A stretch of DNA of 47,049 bases. Source: Actinomycetes bacterium. Its GTDB lineage: Bacteria; Actinomycetota; Acidimicrobiia; Acidimicrobiales; JABEUL01. The translations under genes were made by a program, and so were the position numbers. The stretch is from the NCBI GenBank assembly GCA_021777355.1, contig JAJYDO010000012.1, forward strand, positions 1 through 47,049, read 5' to 3'. Shown here in pieces: positions 25,408 to 33,770 of this stretch. Positions within the stretch are counted from its first letter, which is position 1; the number at the start of each line of letters is the position of its first letter. A model generated the notes under the pieces. That model had not been told where the DNA came from, made no database searches, and was given only the letters and a program-made list of their open reading frames with translations.

Positions 25408-26132
25408 GACTTTTTGCCGCCAACAGTTCCAAACCTTCTTTCCCTTGACTGAAACTCTGCAACAGCTTCGAATAGATGCTGTCTTCGAAAATCAGGCCAA
25501 AGGACTTCCGTGAAATAAAGCTCTGAATAAGCCAATTCCCACAGCAAGAAATTAGAAATCCGATATTCACCCGAAGTTCTTATCATCAAATCAGGGTCAG
25601 GCGCATCAGGGTAGTAAAGGTGTTTAGATATTGTCTTTTCATCGATATCGCTCGCTTTCGCACCGAGATTCACCAACTCTCTTACCGCGTCTACTATTTC
25701 ACCGCGGCCGCCATAGTTGAACGCAATTGTTAATGTGAGCTTAGAATTATTCTTGGTTAGATCCATCGATTGGTCCATATGCTTGATTAAGCGTCTAGGA
25801 ACTCTCCAGTCCCTTTTGCCCGAAAATCGAATTCTAACGCCCTTTTCATTTAGATCATCGCGATGGCGGGTCAGAATACCTTCATTGAATTTCATTAAAA
25901 ATCTGACTTCATCAACTGGGCGCTTCCAATTTTCCGTTGAAAATGCGTAAACAGTGAGCCACTTAAGCCCAATTTCCAATGCCCCGTTAACGGTATCCAA
26001 GAGCGCCTCTTCTCCGGCAGCATGGCCTTCGATGCGCGCGAGCCCCCGGTTGGTAGCCCATCTGCCGTTCCCGTCCATTACACATGCCACGTGGGTAGGT
26101 AGCTTAGCTTCGTCAATATTTGGAACTTTCAT
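25404..26132 (-). CDS. uppS: Isoprenyl transferase (undecaprenyl diphosphate synthase family)
   Basis: 242 residues, the family length. The catalytic Asp is in VACVMDGNGRWATNRG near residue 20; other conserved blocks are GHAAGEEALL, TVYAFSTENWKRP, FNYGGRGEIVDAVREL and DLMIRTSGEYRISNFLLWELAYSELYFTEVLWPDF. It condenses isopentenyl diphosphate units in cis to make the lipid carrier for peptidoglycan and glycan synthesis. The chain length is not readable. It is first in the run ending with recO. Confidence 0.96.
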   Translation of the reverse strand: MKVPNIDEAKLPTHVACVMDGNGRWATNRGLARIEGHAAGEEALLDTVNGALEIGLKWLTVYAFSTENWKRPVDEVRFLMKFNEGILTRHRDDLNEKGVRIRFSGKRDWRVPRRLIKHMDQSMDLTKNNSKLTLTIAFNYGGRGEIVDAVRELVNLGAKASDIDEKTISKHLYYPDAPDPDLMIRTSGEYRISNFLLWELAYSELYFTEVLWPDFRRQHLFEAVAEFQSRERRFGTVGGKKS

Positions 26133-26189
26133 CTACTATTGAACTTAGCGCTTCTTAGATCCATTTGGATTAATTCCGAAAGTACACAT

Positions 26190-26849
26190 TTAAATGCTAT
26201 TTGCACCGTGGCTCATTAACCAGGAATTTAGAGCTTCTTTGGCACCTTTTATATCACCTGATTGAAGTCTGCGAACCAGCTCATTTTCTATTAAAGATCT
26301 CCAGTCTAAGCTCTCGGTTGGGATACCCGACAATTTGATTTCCGAGCGGGCTCTGGAAACCAAATTGATTAGCTCTTCCAGATACTCGCCCAAAAAATGT
26401 GAGATTGAATCTTTTAGCCAGGTAGCAACTGCAGGGCTGTTGCCTTCCGTGGAAACGGCCACGGTAATGGGACCCTTCCTTGCAATTGCAGGGAGAATAA
26501 ACGAGCAATATCTTGGGTCATCCGCACAATTAATCCATATATTGGCATTTGAAGCATCTTCAAAGACAATATTATCTATATCCGGATTCCCGGTTGCTGA
26601 GACGACAAGAGCCATTCCTTCAATATCACTGGAGTTATAAGGGCGATATGCCAAGCCGAGCCCACTTTTATATTTGGTAGCTAATTCCTCGATTTCGTGC
26701 ACAAAATGAGGCGCAACTGCAAAAACTTGTGCATCGCAGTCCAAAAGCCCCTCGATTTTACGAAGTGCCACGTGCCCGCCGCCGACCACCAGACATTTTT
26801 GTTTTGCCAGATTCAAATAGACAGGATAGAGGGGATGATGGGTAGGCAT
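26190..26849 (-). CDS. Precorrin-2 dehydrogenase / sirohydrochlorin ferrochelatase (Met8/CysG-N type)
   Basis: 219 residues. NAD-binding VVGGGHVALRKIEGLLDCDAQVFAVAP is near residue 21, and the active-site region INCADDPRYCSFILPAIARKGPITVAVSTEGNSPAVA contains the Asp used for both dehydrogenation and iron insertion in Met8-type enzymes. It makes siroheme from precorrin-2. Siroheme is needed by the sulfite reductase at 32116-33768, 5 kb away, so the two are probably linked in sulfur assimilation. The uroporphyrinogen methyltransferase half of CysG is absent here and must be encoded elsewhere. It diverges from the YVTN protein gene. Confidence 0.9.
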   Translation of the reverse strand: MPTHHPLYPVYLNLAKQKCLVVGGGHVALRKIEGLLDCDAQVFAVAPHFVHEIEELATKYKSGLGLAYRPYNSSDIEGMALVVSATGNPDIDNIVFEDASNANIWINCADDPRYCSFILPAIARKGPITVAVSTEGNSPAVATWLKDSISHFLGEYLEELINLVSRARSEIKLSGIPTESLDWRSLIENELVRRLQSGDIKGAKEALNSWLMSHGANSI

Positions 26850-26916
26850 TTCTATTTAGAGGATAGTGCCTAATTCAAGTTCTCCGTTCCAATTAGTATT
26901 ATTAACAGCAAAGATT

Positions 26917-28023
26917 ATGGAAGAAAATAACGAATTAGACGCTAATGAAACACAAGGATCTCTAGTGCCAGTGAGGCCCTGGAGAAGAACTCGCGTTTGG
27001 CTGGTCATAGCTTCGGTAATTTTTATCTTTTTTGCAATTAATGGCCTTCGATACGGACCCGCCAAAATAGTTGCACCTGGGACTAATCAAATAACAACCA
27101 GTACGACTCCAATTAATTTGCCTAAGTTTGACTGGGTAGTGTTTTCCGACGACAATACAGTCCAAGAGATTTCACTCTCAACCGGCCAGCCACTATCAGG
27201 AAAGATTAGCGTGGCAAATGACCCTGTAGCTATTGTTGACGACCCTACCGGTTTGCAATTGTATGTTGTTGCAAAGGGTTCTGATGTTATAAGTGTTGTC
27301 AATCTCTATTCATATAAAACCTATAGGACACTTAAAGTGGGACCTTCTCCAATTGCAATTACTATAAACCCTAAAACTGCTGTTGCCTATGTGATTAATC
27401 AAGGCAATAACACGATAACTCCGATTAAGTTATTAGGGCTCAAGGTTCAGCAGGCATTTGGAGGAGGACCTGATCCAAGTGCGATAACAACAAATACCTC
27501 AGGCACCAGAGCCTATATTTGCGAAGCGAGCATTGGAGAGGTTTTACCGATTGATTTAACCACGAACCCTCCAACTCCATTACCACCTATCGCCGTCGGA
27601 ACAGATCCGGTTGCAATAGCTCTAGATCCGACAAATGGCAATCATCTCTATGTTGTAAATCAAGGGAGCGGATCAATTAGCGTCATAGATACTTCTTCAA
27701 ATGAAGTGGTGTCCTCGGTAGATGTGGGTGGAAATCCAAATGCTATTTCTCTATCCAAAGGAATTGCAAGTGCTTATGTGACACTCGGCGCACAAGGTGA
27801 GGTAATTCCATTTTCCACTGTTACTCTATTGCCAGGTTTGCCTATTGGCCTTGGAGGATTTCCGTCGGCAATAACGCTTGACGCCCTTGGGAAATCTGCT
27901 TTTGCCGTGGACAAAGTACACGATAAATGCTGGGTAATAGATCTTGCCCGTAAGAGTATCCCGGTATCTTTTAGTTTGCCGGAAGGTCCTAGCGCACTAT
28001 CTTATTTGCCCCCTGGTAGTTAG
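26917..28023 (+). CDS. Membrane-anchored YVTN-type beta-propeller protein
   Basis: About 368 residues from ATG at 26917; an upstream in-frame ATG at 26866 is possible but adds a mainly hydrophobic prefix. A short acidic N-terminus and one helix (VWLVIASVIFIFFAINGL, residues about 27-45) would place the rest outside. Then come roughly seven repeats of the YVTN kind, such as LYVVNQGSGSISVIDTSSNEVVSSVDVGGNPNAISLS, with VGxxPxAIxxxP spacers. These propellers are surface proteins for binding; no catalytic residue is apparent. It converges on the large membrane protein gene, with stops 7 bp apart. Confidence 0.82.
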   Translation: MEENNELDANETQGSLVPVRPWRRTRVWLVIASVIFIFFAINGLRYGPAKIVAPGTNQITTSTTPINLPKFDWVVFSDDNTVQEISLSTGQPLSGKISVANDPVAIVDDPTGLQLYVVAKGSDVISVVNLYSYKTYRTLKVGPSPIAITINPKTAVAYVINQGNNTITPIKLLGLKVQQAFGGGPDPSAITTNTSGTRAYICEASIGEVLPIDLTTNPPTPLPPIAVGTDPVAIALDPTNGNHLYVVNQGSGSISVIDTSSNEVVSSVDVGGNPNAISLSKGIASAYVTLGAQGEVIPFSTVTLLPGLPIGLGGFPSAITLDALGKSAFAVDKVHDKCWVIDLARKSIPVSFSLPEGPSALSYLPPGS

Positions 28024-28030
28024 AACACCT

Positions 28031-31000
28031 TTAGTGGTCATCCGAATTATTTGTGACAACTTCGGGTTGGGAGCGAAGCTTTGACAACGCACTTTTTAAT
28101 TTGGTCGGAATTGGATCGAGATCGGCCATGTGCCTATAAATTACATAGGAAAACGAAAGAATAGTAATAAGCAATAAAACCATCGAACCCAGTGTCGTGA
28201 GAGGTGCTTCCCAAGGAGGAGCCATAATGTCACCTAAGTTGATTCCAGTTGTTGGTCCTGCACTAAAAACATATTCGATCAAGTAGATGTCCAAAAATAT
28301 CAAAACACCAACCGTTAGCGAGATTCTAAGCATACTGGCTCTTTTCGAAGACCATTCCACAAATCGATTAAATGATTCAAGTTTCGGTATTTTTTCTCCG
28401 GCTACAAATCCAGAAATAATCGGAAGCCCCAGAGCAATTGGAAGTGAGTATCGACCTTGCCAAATAAAGCCGGCACGAGGAAATATAAGTGCAGATCCAA
28501 TAACGGCTGCCGCCCAGGCGCAAACGGTATACAGGCCAAGCAATGCTTTGCGGTATCGGCTGGTTGTGGCTATGACAAAAGCAATGAAAAGCAAGAGCAA
28601 TGCTACCAAGCCAATAATAATAAAGTTTGGATCATATTCACCATAAGCACCGATCTGTTCAGCTACGTAAATCAGTGATCTATTAAAGGTGTAATGAAAT
28701 ATAGCATTCCAGTCGTATGGCGGAGGGTATGTATATCCTAAAACATTTGTGGCTTGCTCCAACTTGTCCCAAACAAGTGTAGCCACTGTAGAAACAATGC
28801 CCATAGCCGTCCAGAACCTCACTCGTTTGTCTATCCACAATTGCCTAATTAACCCCTTTTTCATAAAGAAAAGAAACAGTACAATAGTGGCAATTCCTGC
28901 CCAAAGCGGCGAGTCAGGACGTGCAAGAACCAAACAACAAAGCGAAATTCCGACCCTTCTTATCTGTCGGATTCCGGCCGAATCGAAGTCGCTTAGAAGC
29001 CTTGCGCCTCCGGCCCAAAAACAGATTGCTGCCGCACTTTCAAATCCTGATGAACCTACAACCATCTGCAACATTAAAAATGTTGGGGTAAGAGCGAACA
29101 ACATGCCCAAGAGCGCGTACTGCTTTTTCCCTTTTTTCTCTAAAATTGCTTGTATGGCAGAAGCAATAAATGCCGCGCTAAGAACGTCACTAAAAAACCG
29201 CATCATATAAAGAGTCGGAGAACCCAACATTACATAGCTGAATATGCCATCAAGTGCAAAATACCATGGAGGATATCTTCCCTGATAAGTTACTTCACTG
29301 CCAAGTCCGGGAGCTGAAGTTCCATAGAATCTGGCACACGACGCATTTTCATTGCTTGCCATTGCATAACAGTTGGCAAAAGACTCTATTTGATCGAATG
29401 TGTGCGGAAGTCTAACTGAAGTAAGTGGGGAATAACTAAAGGTGTTGTTGTGATTAGGATCACGAACGGGCGTTCCAACCAACTGGCCTCTCGCAGCACC
29501 CGCTGCATGAATTACCGCCGCTGGTTCATCAGGTCCAGAAAGTGTGGGAAGAGAAATAGATCCAACCAATAAGATTGCTAAAATTGAACCAAACGATACC
29601 CACCATGTTTTGCGAGAATTGATATCGTATTTTTTGGCGTCTTTTTCACTTGATTCCAGATTTAATCTCGGAAGCGCCAGTTTTATTTCCGAACCTTCGG
29701 CAAAGTTCAATTTTGGTGAAAGTTGCAAAAGCTGAGTCCTGTTGGGTCTCTTGCTATCTATAAAAGCCAATACCCCAATTGCCGCCAACAAACATATCCC
29801 GCCTTCGGACATGACTCGATAGCGCGGATCTTCGGTTATAAATGCGACAGAAATGGTAGCTATTATTGGAAAAATATAAAGAGGAAAAGAAAGAATAGAT
29901 GATTTTCGAAGTCTTCTAAATGCAATAACTATGAAGGGTATCATTGCATAAAAAGAGATCATTTTTGCCAAGTTGGCCGGGTAGTTCCATTGTTCTGATT
30001 CAAAGTCCAACCTGACCTGGCCGATCGGGTCAAATCCTTGCCAAAGCCTTAATACCCTCATTGTCATGATCGTAGGAACCCTTCCTAGATTGGCTTTTAT
30101 ATAAGTGAGGGCGTGGTTGGTGTAATAAGTATTGTCATATGACTCATCTCCGCTAGAAGGCTGCGGCAACGAGCAAATTAAAGTCCAATATCCCTCAAAG
30201 CTAGTGGATTTAATTGAAATTGAAGCATTTGGGGGAGCGAAGTATGTGTCGTTACAGTTTGCCATATCTAGTGTGAAGCCAAGTTCGGTTGATGTAAATG
30301 TTGGATTTGAAAACACCAAGTTATTTCTAATTAGCCACGGCGACATTATTAAGACAGTGGATATTATGAGTGTTCCGGCGAGAACGAGTCTGTCTTTTAA
30401 TGTGATCTTTAAAAATGGTCTAAACCCAACTATTAGAGCGCAAATGAGGACTACCGATAGGACAAGTTCCGATCTTGTTAACGCGGCGAGTGCGCACCAA
30501 AGACCCAAAACGATAGCTCTTTGTACCGAAGGCCTTTCGACAAGCCGATACGTTCCTAAAATCACCAAGCAAGCTGTCACAAGACCTAGAGTCTCGGAAG
30601 TTAACTGGCCCGTTTCGACCCAACCTCCGGGATAGGCAGCAACAAAAAAAGCTGTAAGAACTCCCGCAGCATATCCTGCCACTCTTTTTCCAATCATTGC
30701 CATAATCGGAATAGCCAATGCACCGAGCATGCAGTTCAAAATGAGCTGAGTTCCCAAAGTTTGGAAATGAAAAATATCTGCAACCGCCAAAAAAAGTGTC
30801 CACAGTGGCGGATGAGCTGCAGTAGGGTGGCTGGTTGCCACACAGCCTATGTGGGCTCCGTTGTCGGACATGAAGACGGCAATTTGTTTGAAACCATTGC
30901 CCTGCACAAACGTCTGTGCCTCGCAGTGATACCAGCCCCCGTCATTCCAAACTGCCTGATGCCATTTTGCCAAGGCGACAAAAATGATTCTCCCAGCCAG

Positions 31001-31153
31001 CCCGGCAACAGTAGCAATCAACACCCAAATTTTAAACTTCGTAGGTTTCAAATAATCCTTGGCGCGTTGAACCGCGGCAAGGACAAATTTACTCTTGCTT
31101 TTGGGATTTTCAAGTATTTCACTTGATCTTTCGAGCGTGATCTCACTAGTCAT
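28031..31153 (-). CDS. Large membrane protein: GT-C (GT39/ArnT-like) domain fused to DUF2142-type domain
   Basis: About 1040 residues with roughly 20 membrane helices. The first half (residues about 40-460) resembles GT-C glycosyltransferases of the ArnT/PMT type: a helix, then an acidic loop WNDGGWYHCEAQTFVQG, SHPTAAHPPLWTLFLA and LAALTRSELVL. After a soluble linker (about 475-515) a new helix leads into SGPDEPAAVIHAAGAARGQLVG near residue 545, then a Cys-containing loop, YQGRYPPWYFALDG and MRFFSDVLSAAFIASAI. This is the DUF2142 pattern of actinobacterial membrane proteins, also GT-C-like. Such enzymes transfer sugars from polyprenyl phosphate to external acceptors. ATG at 31153 is chosen; TTG at 31168 is the alternative. 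No frameshift is visible at the junction. Confidence 0.8.
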   Translation of the reverse strand: MTSEITLERSSEILENPKSKSKFVLAAVQRAKDYLKPTKFKIWVLIATVAGLAGRIIFVALAKWHQAVWNDGGWYHCEAQTFVQGNGFKQIAVFMSDNGAHIGCVATSHPTAAHPPLWTLFLAVADIFHFQTLGTQLILNCMLGALAIPIMAMIGKRVAGYAAGVLTAFFVAAYPGGWVETGQLTSETLGLVTACLVILGTYRLVERPSVQRAIVLGLWCALAALTRSELVLSVVLICALIVGFRPFLKITLKDRLVLAGTLIISTVLIMSPWLIRNNLVFSNPTFTSTELGFTLDMANCNDTYFAPPNASISIKSTSFEGYWTLICSLPQPSSGDESYDNTYYTNHALTYIKANLGRVPTIMTMRVLRLWQGFDPIGQVRLDFESEQWNYPANLAKMISFYAMIPFIVIAFRRLRKSSILSFPLYIFPIIATISVAFITEDPRYRVMSEGGICLLAAIGVLAFIDSKRPNRTQLLQLSPKLNFAEGSEIKLALPRLNLESSEKDAKKYDINSRKTWWVSFGSILAILLVGSISLPTLSGPDEPAAVIHAAGAARGQLVGTPVRDPNHNNTFSYSPLTSVRLPHTFDQIESFANCYAMASNENASCARFYGTSAPGLGSEVTYQGRYPPWYFALDGIFSYVMLGSPTLYMMRFFSDVLSAAFIASAIQAILEKKGKKQYALLGMLFALTPTFLMLQMVVGSSGFESAAAICFWAGGARLLSDFDSAGIRQIRRVGISLCCLVLARPDSPLWAGIATIVLFLFFMKKGLIRQLWIDKRVRFWTAMGIVSTVATLVWDKLEQATNVLGYTYPPPYDWNAIFHYTFNRSLIYVAEQIGAYGEYDPNFIIIGLVALLLLFIAFVIATTSRYRKALLGLYTVCAWAAAVIGSALIFPRAGFIWQGRYSLPIALGLPIISGFVAGEKIPKLESFNRFVEWSSKRASMLRISLTVGVLIFLDIYLIEYVFSAGPTTGINLGDIMAPPWEAPLTTLGSMVLLLITILSFSYVIYRHMADLDPIPTKLKSALSKLRSQPEVVTNNSDDH

Positions 31154-31374
31154 AAGCAGTGCGTTCAACCTAGCTTATTTTGTCAAATGGGTTGAAGCGG
31201 TTTCAACGCACTCCTTAAGTCGGCGAATTTTGGAAGGATGAGATTTAAATGTAGGCTTAATTTGGCGTGCTGGGATGCTCTAGCCAAGTTAATCGGGCCA
31301 AACGGTGCGTAATTATTGCAGGAAAATTGGCTTTAGCTGGTATTTTACGAGGCTTTGAATATTTTCTTGAATAC

Positions 31375-31423
31375 TTGACCAGATTAGTCAGGAATTGGTG
31401 TAAAGTTGACAAAATAAGTCAAC
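31375..31423. promoter_or_regulatory. Tandem palindromes upstream of the sulfur operon, with a -35 box
   Basis: Two copies of TTGAC-N7-GTCA(A/G): TTGAC-CAGATTA-GTCAG (31375-31391) and the better GTTGAC-AAAATAA-GTCAAC (31405-31423). Their starts are 31 bp apart, about three helical turns. TTGACA at 31406-31411 also makes a perfect -35; the matching -10 (TATTCC, 31428-31433) is weak, which fits an activated promoter. The pattern suggests a dimeric sulfur-responsive regulator bound at two sites; its identity is not visible. The rest of the 294-bp gap shows no gene. Confidence 0.6.
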
Positions 31424-31462
31424 AATTTATTCCATGAGAATTTAGCTAGGAGTTTGGTCAAA

Positions 31463-32119
31463 ATGACGGCGACTTTAATTAATAACACAAGAGATCTCGA
31501 GGAAGCTTCTGCCTCGGAAGTTATAGCTTGGGCAAAAGAGACGTATTCTGACAAGTTAGTTCTCGCCAGTTCGTTTCAAGACTGTGTGCTTATTGACTTG
31601 GTAATAAATATTGCGCCTGATGTCGAAGTGGTTTTCATCGATACGGGTATGCATTTTAAAGAGACACTGGAATATGTGGAAACCATTCGATCTCGATATG
31701 ATCTGAGACTGGTCACTCTTCAAGTTGATGAGAGCGCATCTGATTATCCGTGCGGGATAAACGGATGCTGTAATGTGCGGAAAGTACTTCCTTTTGACAG
31801 ATTCTTGGAAAAATCCGGCTCTCGTGCTTGGATCTCTGGGATTAAGAGAGTTGACACCGACGAAAGAGCAGATGTGCCGGTTGTGGGCTGGGACGAGCGG
31901 CGCGGAATAGTAAAGGTTAATCCAATTGCGTCCTGGAGTGAAGAGGATGTTAGCAGCTACAAAGAACTGAGAAACCTAATAGAACATCCTTTGGCGGCTA
32001 AAGGGTATGGTTCAATCGGGTGTGCTCCAACTACAAGGCCAATTGAACCAGGTGAGAACCCAAGAGCAGGTCGATGGAGCGGGCAAGACAAAACCGAATG
32101 CGGTCTGCACCTGCCGTGA
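31463..32119 (+). CDS. cysH: Phosphoadenylyl/adenylyl-sulfate reductase
   Basis: 218 residues from ATG at 31463 (AGGAG 10 nt upstream; a TTG at 31454 is too close to it). The ATP-sulfurylase-like fold opens with LVLASSFQDCVLIDLV, and FIDTGMHFKETLEYV is the substrate loop. The C-terminal catalytic Cys is in TECGLH. GCCNVRK and IGC correspond to the 4Fe-4S site of APS reductases, but the usual IGCxPC reads IGCAPT, so one expected ligand is Thr; CG in DYPCG is an extra nearby Cys. It reduces activated sulfate to sulfite using thioredoxin, feeding the next gene. It overlaps the sulfite reductase start by GTGA. Confidence 0.9.
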   Translation: MTATLINNTRDLEEASASEVIAWAKETYSDKLVLASSFQDCVLIDLVINIAPDVEVVFIDTGMHFKETLEYVETIRSRYDLRLVTLQVDESASDYPCGINGCCNVRKVLPFDRFLEKSGSRAWISGIKRVDTDERADVPVVGWDERRGIVKVNPIASWSEEDVSSYKELRNLIEHPLAAKGYGSIGCAPTTRPIEPGENPRAGRWSGQDKTECGLHLP

Positions 32120-33768
32120 AATTCATCTCTCCTTACAGACACGGGACCGAACTAAATCAAGTTGAAAAGTGGAAACTGGAAAGACATCCGCTTGATGTCG
32201 CTGAATCTATAATCAACGACTATTCAAAAAAGGGCAGCAAGGCAATTGATGCCGTTCCTGGTGAGCAAGAGCGCCTCAAATGGGTGGGCATTTATCCTCA
32301 GCGGCAAGGTGGAAATGCCTTTATGATGAGAATTAAGCTTCCGGGAGGAAGACTCAATTCAGAACAGGCAATAGAAATAGGCAATGTCGCCTCAAAATTT
32401 GCTCGCGGACCTGAGCATCCGATATTTAAAAGCGCCTACTGCGACATAACTACGAGACAAGCCATCCAGCTTCATTGGATAAGAATCGAAGACGTCCCGG
32501 AGATCTGGTCACGTTTTGAATCAGTCGGCATGACAACCATTCAAGCCTGTGGAGATTCGGCGAGGAATGTGCTCTCATGCCCTGCTGCCGGAATCGATGC
32601 CGACGAGGCGTTCGATTCCACCCAGGTTGTAAATGAGATCTCAGAGTTTTTTACGGGGAATCGAGAGTACGCTAATTTGCCGAGAAAGTTTAAGTTATCT
32701 GTTACGGGATGCAGAGATGATTGTGCTCAAGGAGAGATAAATGATATTGGACTTTGGCCTGCACGCCTAGAAGACGGGACGCTTGGATTCAACCTTTTGG
32801 TCGGGGGCGGCTTAAGTGACGGTCCCCGCATGGCCAGTGATGTCGACGTATTTGTCGAGCCCAAAGAAGCGGTCGAGTTAACTCGTGCCGTGGCGCAGCT
32901 CTTTGGAGAATTGGGGAACCGGGAAAATCGGGGCCTGTCCAGGATGAGATACCTCGTCGAAGAGATGGGTCCGGAGGAATTCAGATCAGAGCTAGTAAAA
33001 AGATCTCAGGTTGAACTGAGACAAGCAGGCACTCATCTCACCCGCCGCTATCGAGGCGATCATATTGGGCTCCACCCCCAAAAGCAGCCCGGACTTTCAT
33101 ATCTGGGAGTTTCGGTAACTGTAGGTCGCTTGATTGCAGAAGAGCTCATTGAAATTGGGAGGCTTGCCAAAGTCTATGGTGACGGCGACATCAGACTGAC
33201 TACTGATCAAAATTTTGTGCTGTCAGGCATAGCTAATGAAAAAGTCGAGTCTTTGCTTCAAGAAGAATTACTTGAGAAACATTCGCCGTTCCCCGGTCCA
33301 TTTACCAGAGGTGCGATTGCTTGCACGGGATCTGAATTTTGCAGGTTTGCAGTCGTGGAAACTAAAGAACGAATAATTCAATGGGCAAAGCACCTCGACG
33401 ATCAATTTGGCAAAAGGCTAGGTCCTGTCGATTCAAGCTCCGTAGTCAGGATGCACTTCTCAGGGTGCCCCGCATCATGTGCACAACCTCAGATTGCAGA
33501 TATTGGCTTTAGGGGTGACACGGCGCATCAAGGCGATCAGATTGTTGAAGCTGTTGATATCGGGTTGGGCGGGTCCTTGGGCGGAGACGCCGGATTTATC
33601 GATTGGATAAAAGGCGCCTTTCCGGTTGAAGATGTTCCAAGTGCACTTTTAAGAGTAATAGAGCGGTACCTAATCGAGAAGAAACCAGATGAGCGACTGT
33701 CGACCTGGGCCAGAAGGACCTCGACTGAGTCGCTGGCTAAAACCCTACTACCCAAAGAGGAGGACTGA
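32116..33768 (+). CDS. Siroheme/4Fe-4S sulfite reductase (nitrite/sulfite reductase family)
   Basis: About 550 residues from GTG at 32116, which overlaps the cysH stop as GTGA; in-frame ATGs at 32074 and 32098 are alternatives. Two half-repeats each have the ferredoxin-type reductase motif. The cluster cysteines are CTGSEFC (nt about 33322) and SGCPASC (nt about 33463), the C-x5-C / C-x3-C pattern that binds the siroheme-coupled cluster. ITTRQAIQLHWIRIEDV and ARNVLSCPAAGIDADEAFD are typical of actinobacterial SirA/NirA. It reduces sulfite to sulfide (six electrons). Assignment as sulfite rather than nitrite reductase rests on the cysH neighbour. It carries no flavin domain, so electrons must come from a ferredoxin-like donor such as the next gene. 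Confidence 0.92.
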   Translation: MKFISPYRHGTELNQVEKWKLERHPLDVAESIINDYSKKGSKAIDAVPGEQERLKWVGIYPQRQGGNAFMMRIKLPGGRLNSEQAIEIGNVASKFARGPEHPIFKSAYCDITTRQAIQLHWIRIEDVPEIWSRFESVGMTTIQACGDSARNVLSCPAAGIDADEAFDSTQVVNEISEFFTGNREYANLPRKFKLSVTGCRDDCAQGEINDIGLWPARLEDGTLGFNLLVGGGLSDGPRMASDVDVFVEPKEAVELTRAVAQLFGELGNRENRGLSRMRYLVEEMGPEEFRSELVKRSQVELRQAGTHLTRRYRGDHIGLHPQKQPGLSYLGVSVTVGRLIAEELIEIGRLAKVYGDGDIRLTTDQNFVLSGIANEKVESLLQEELLEKHSPFPGPFTRGAIACTGSEFCRFAVVETKERIIQWAKHLDDQFGKRLGPVDSSSVVRMHFSGCPASCAQPQIADIGFRGDTAHQGDQIVEAVDIGLGGSLGGDAGFIDWIKGAFPVEDVPSALLRVIERYLIEKKPDERLSTWARRTSTESLAKTLLPKEED

Positions 33769-33770
33769 TA

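Noticed and set aside
32074-32115. Upstream ATG starts (32074, 32098) for the sulfite reductase
   Set aside because: Both would overlap cysH by more than 20 bp. The GTGA overlap at 32116 fits the coupling style of the other operons here, although none of the starts has a clear ribosome site, so this is a preference and not proof.
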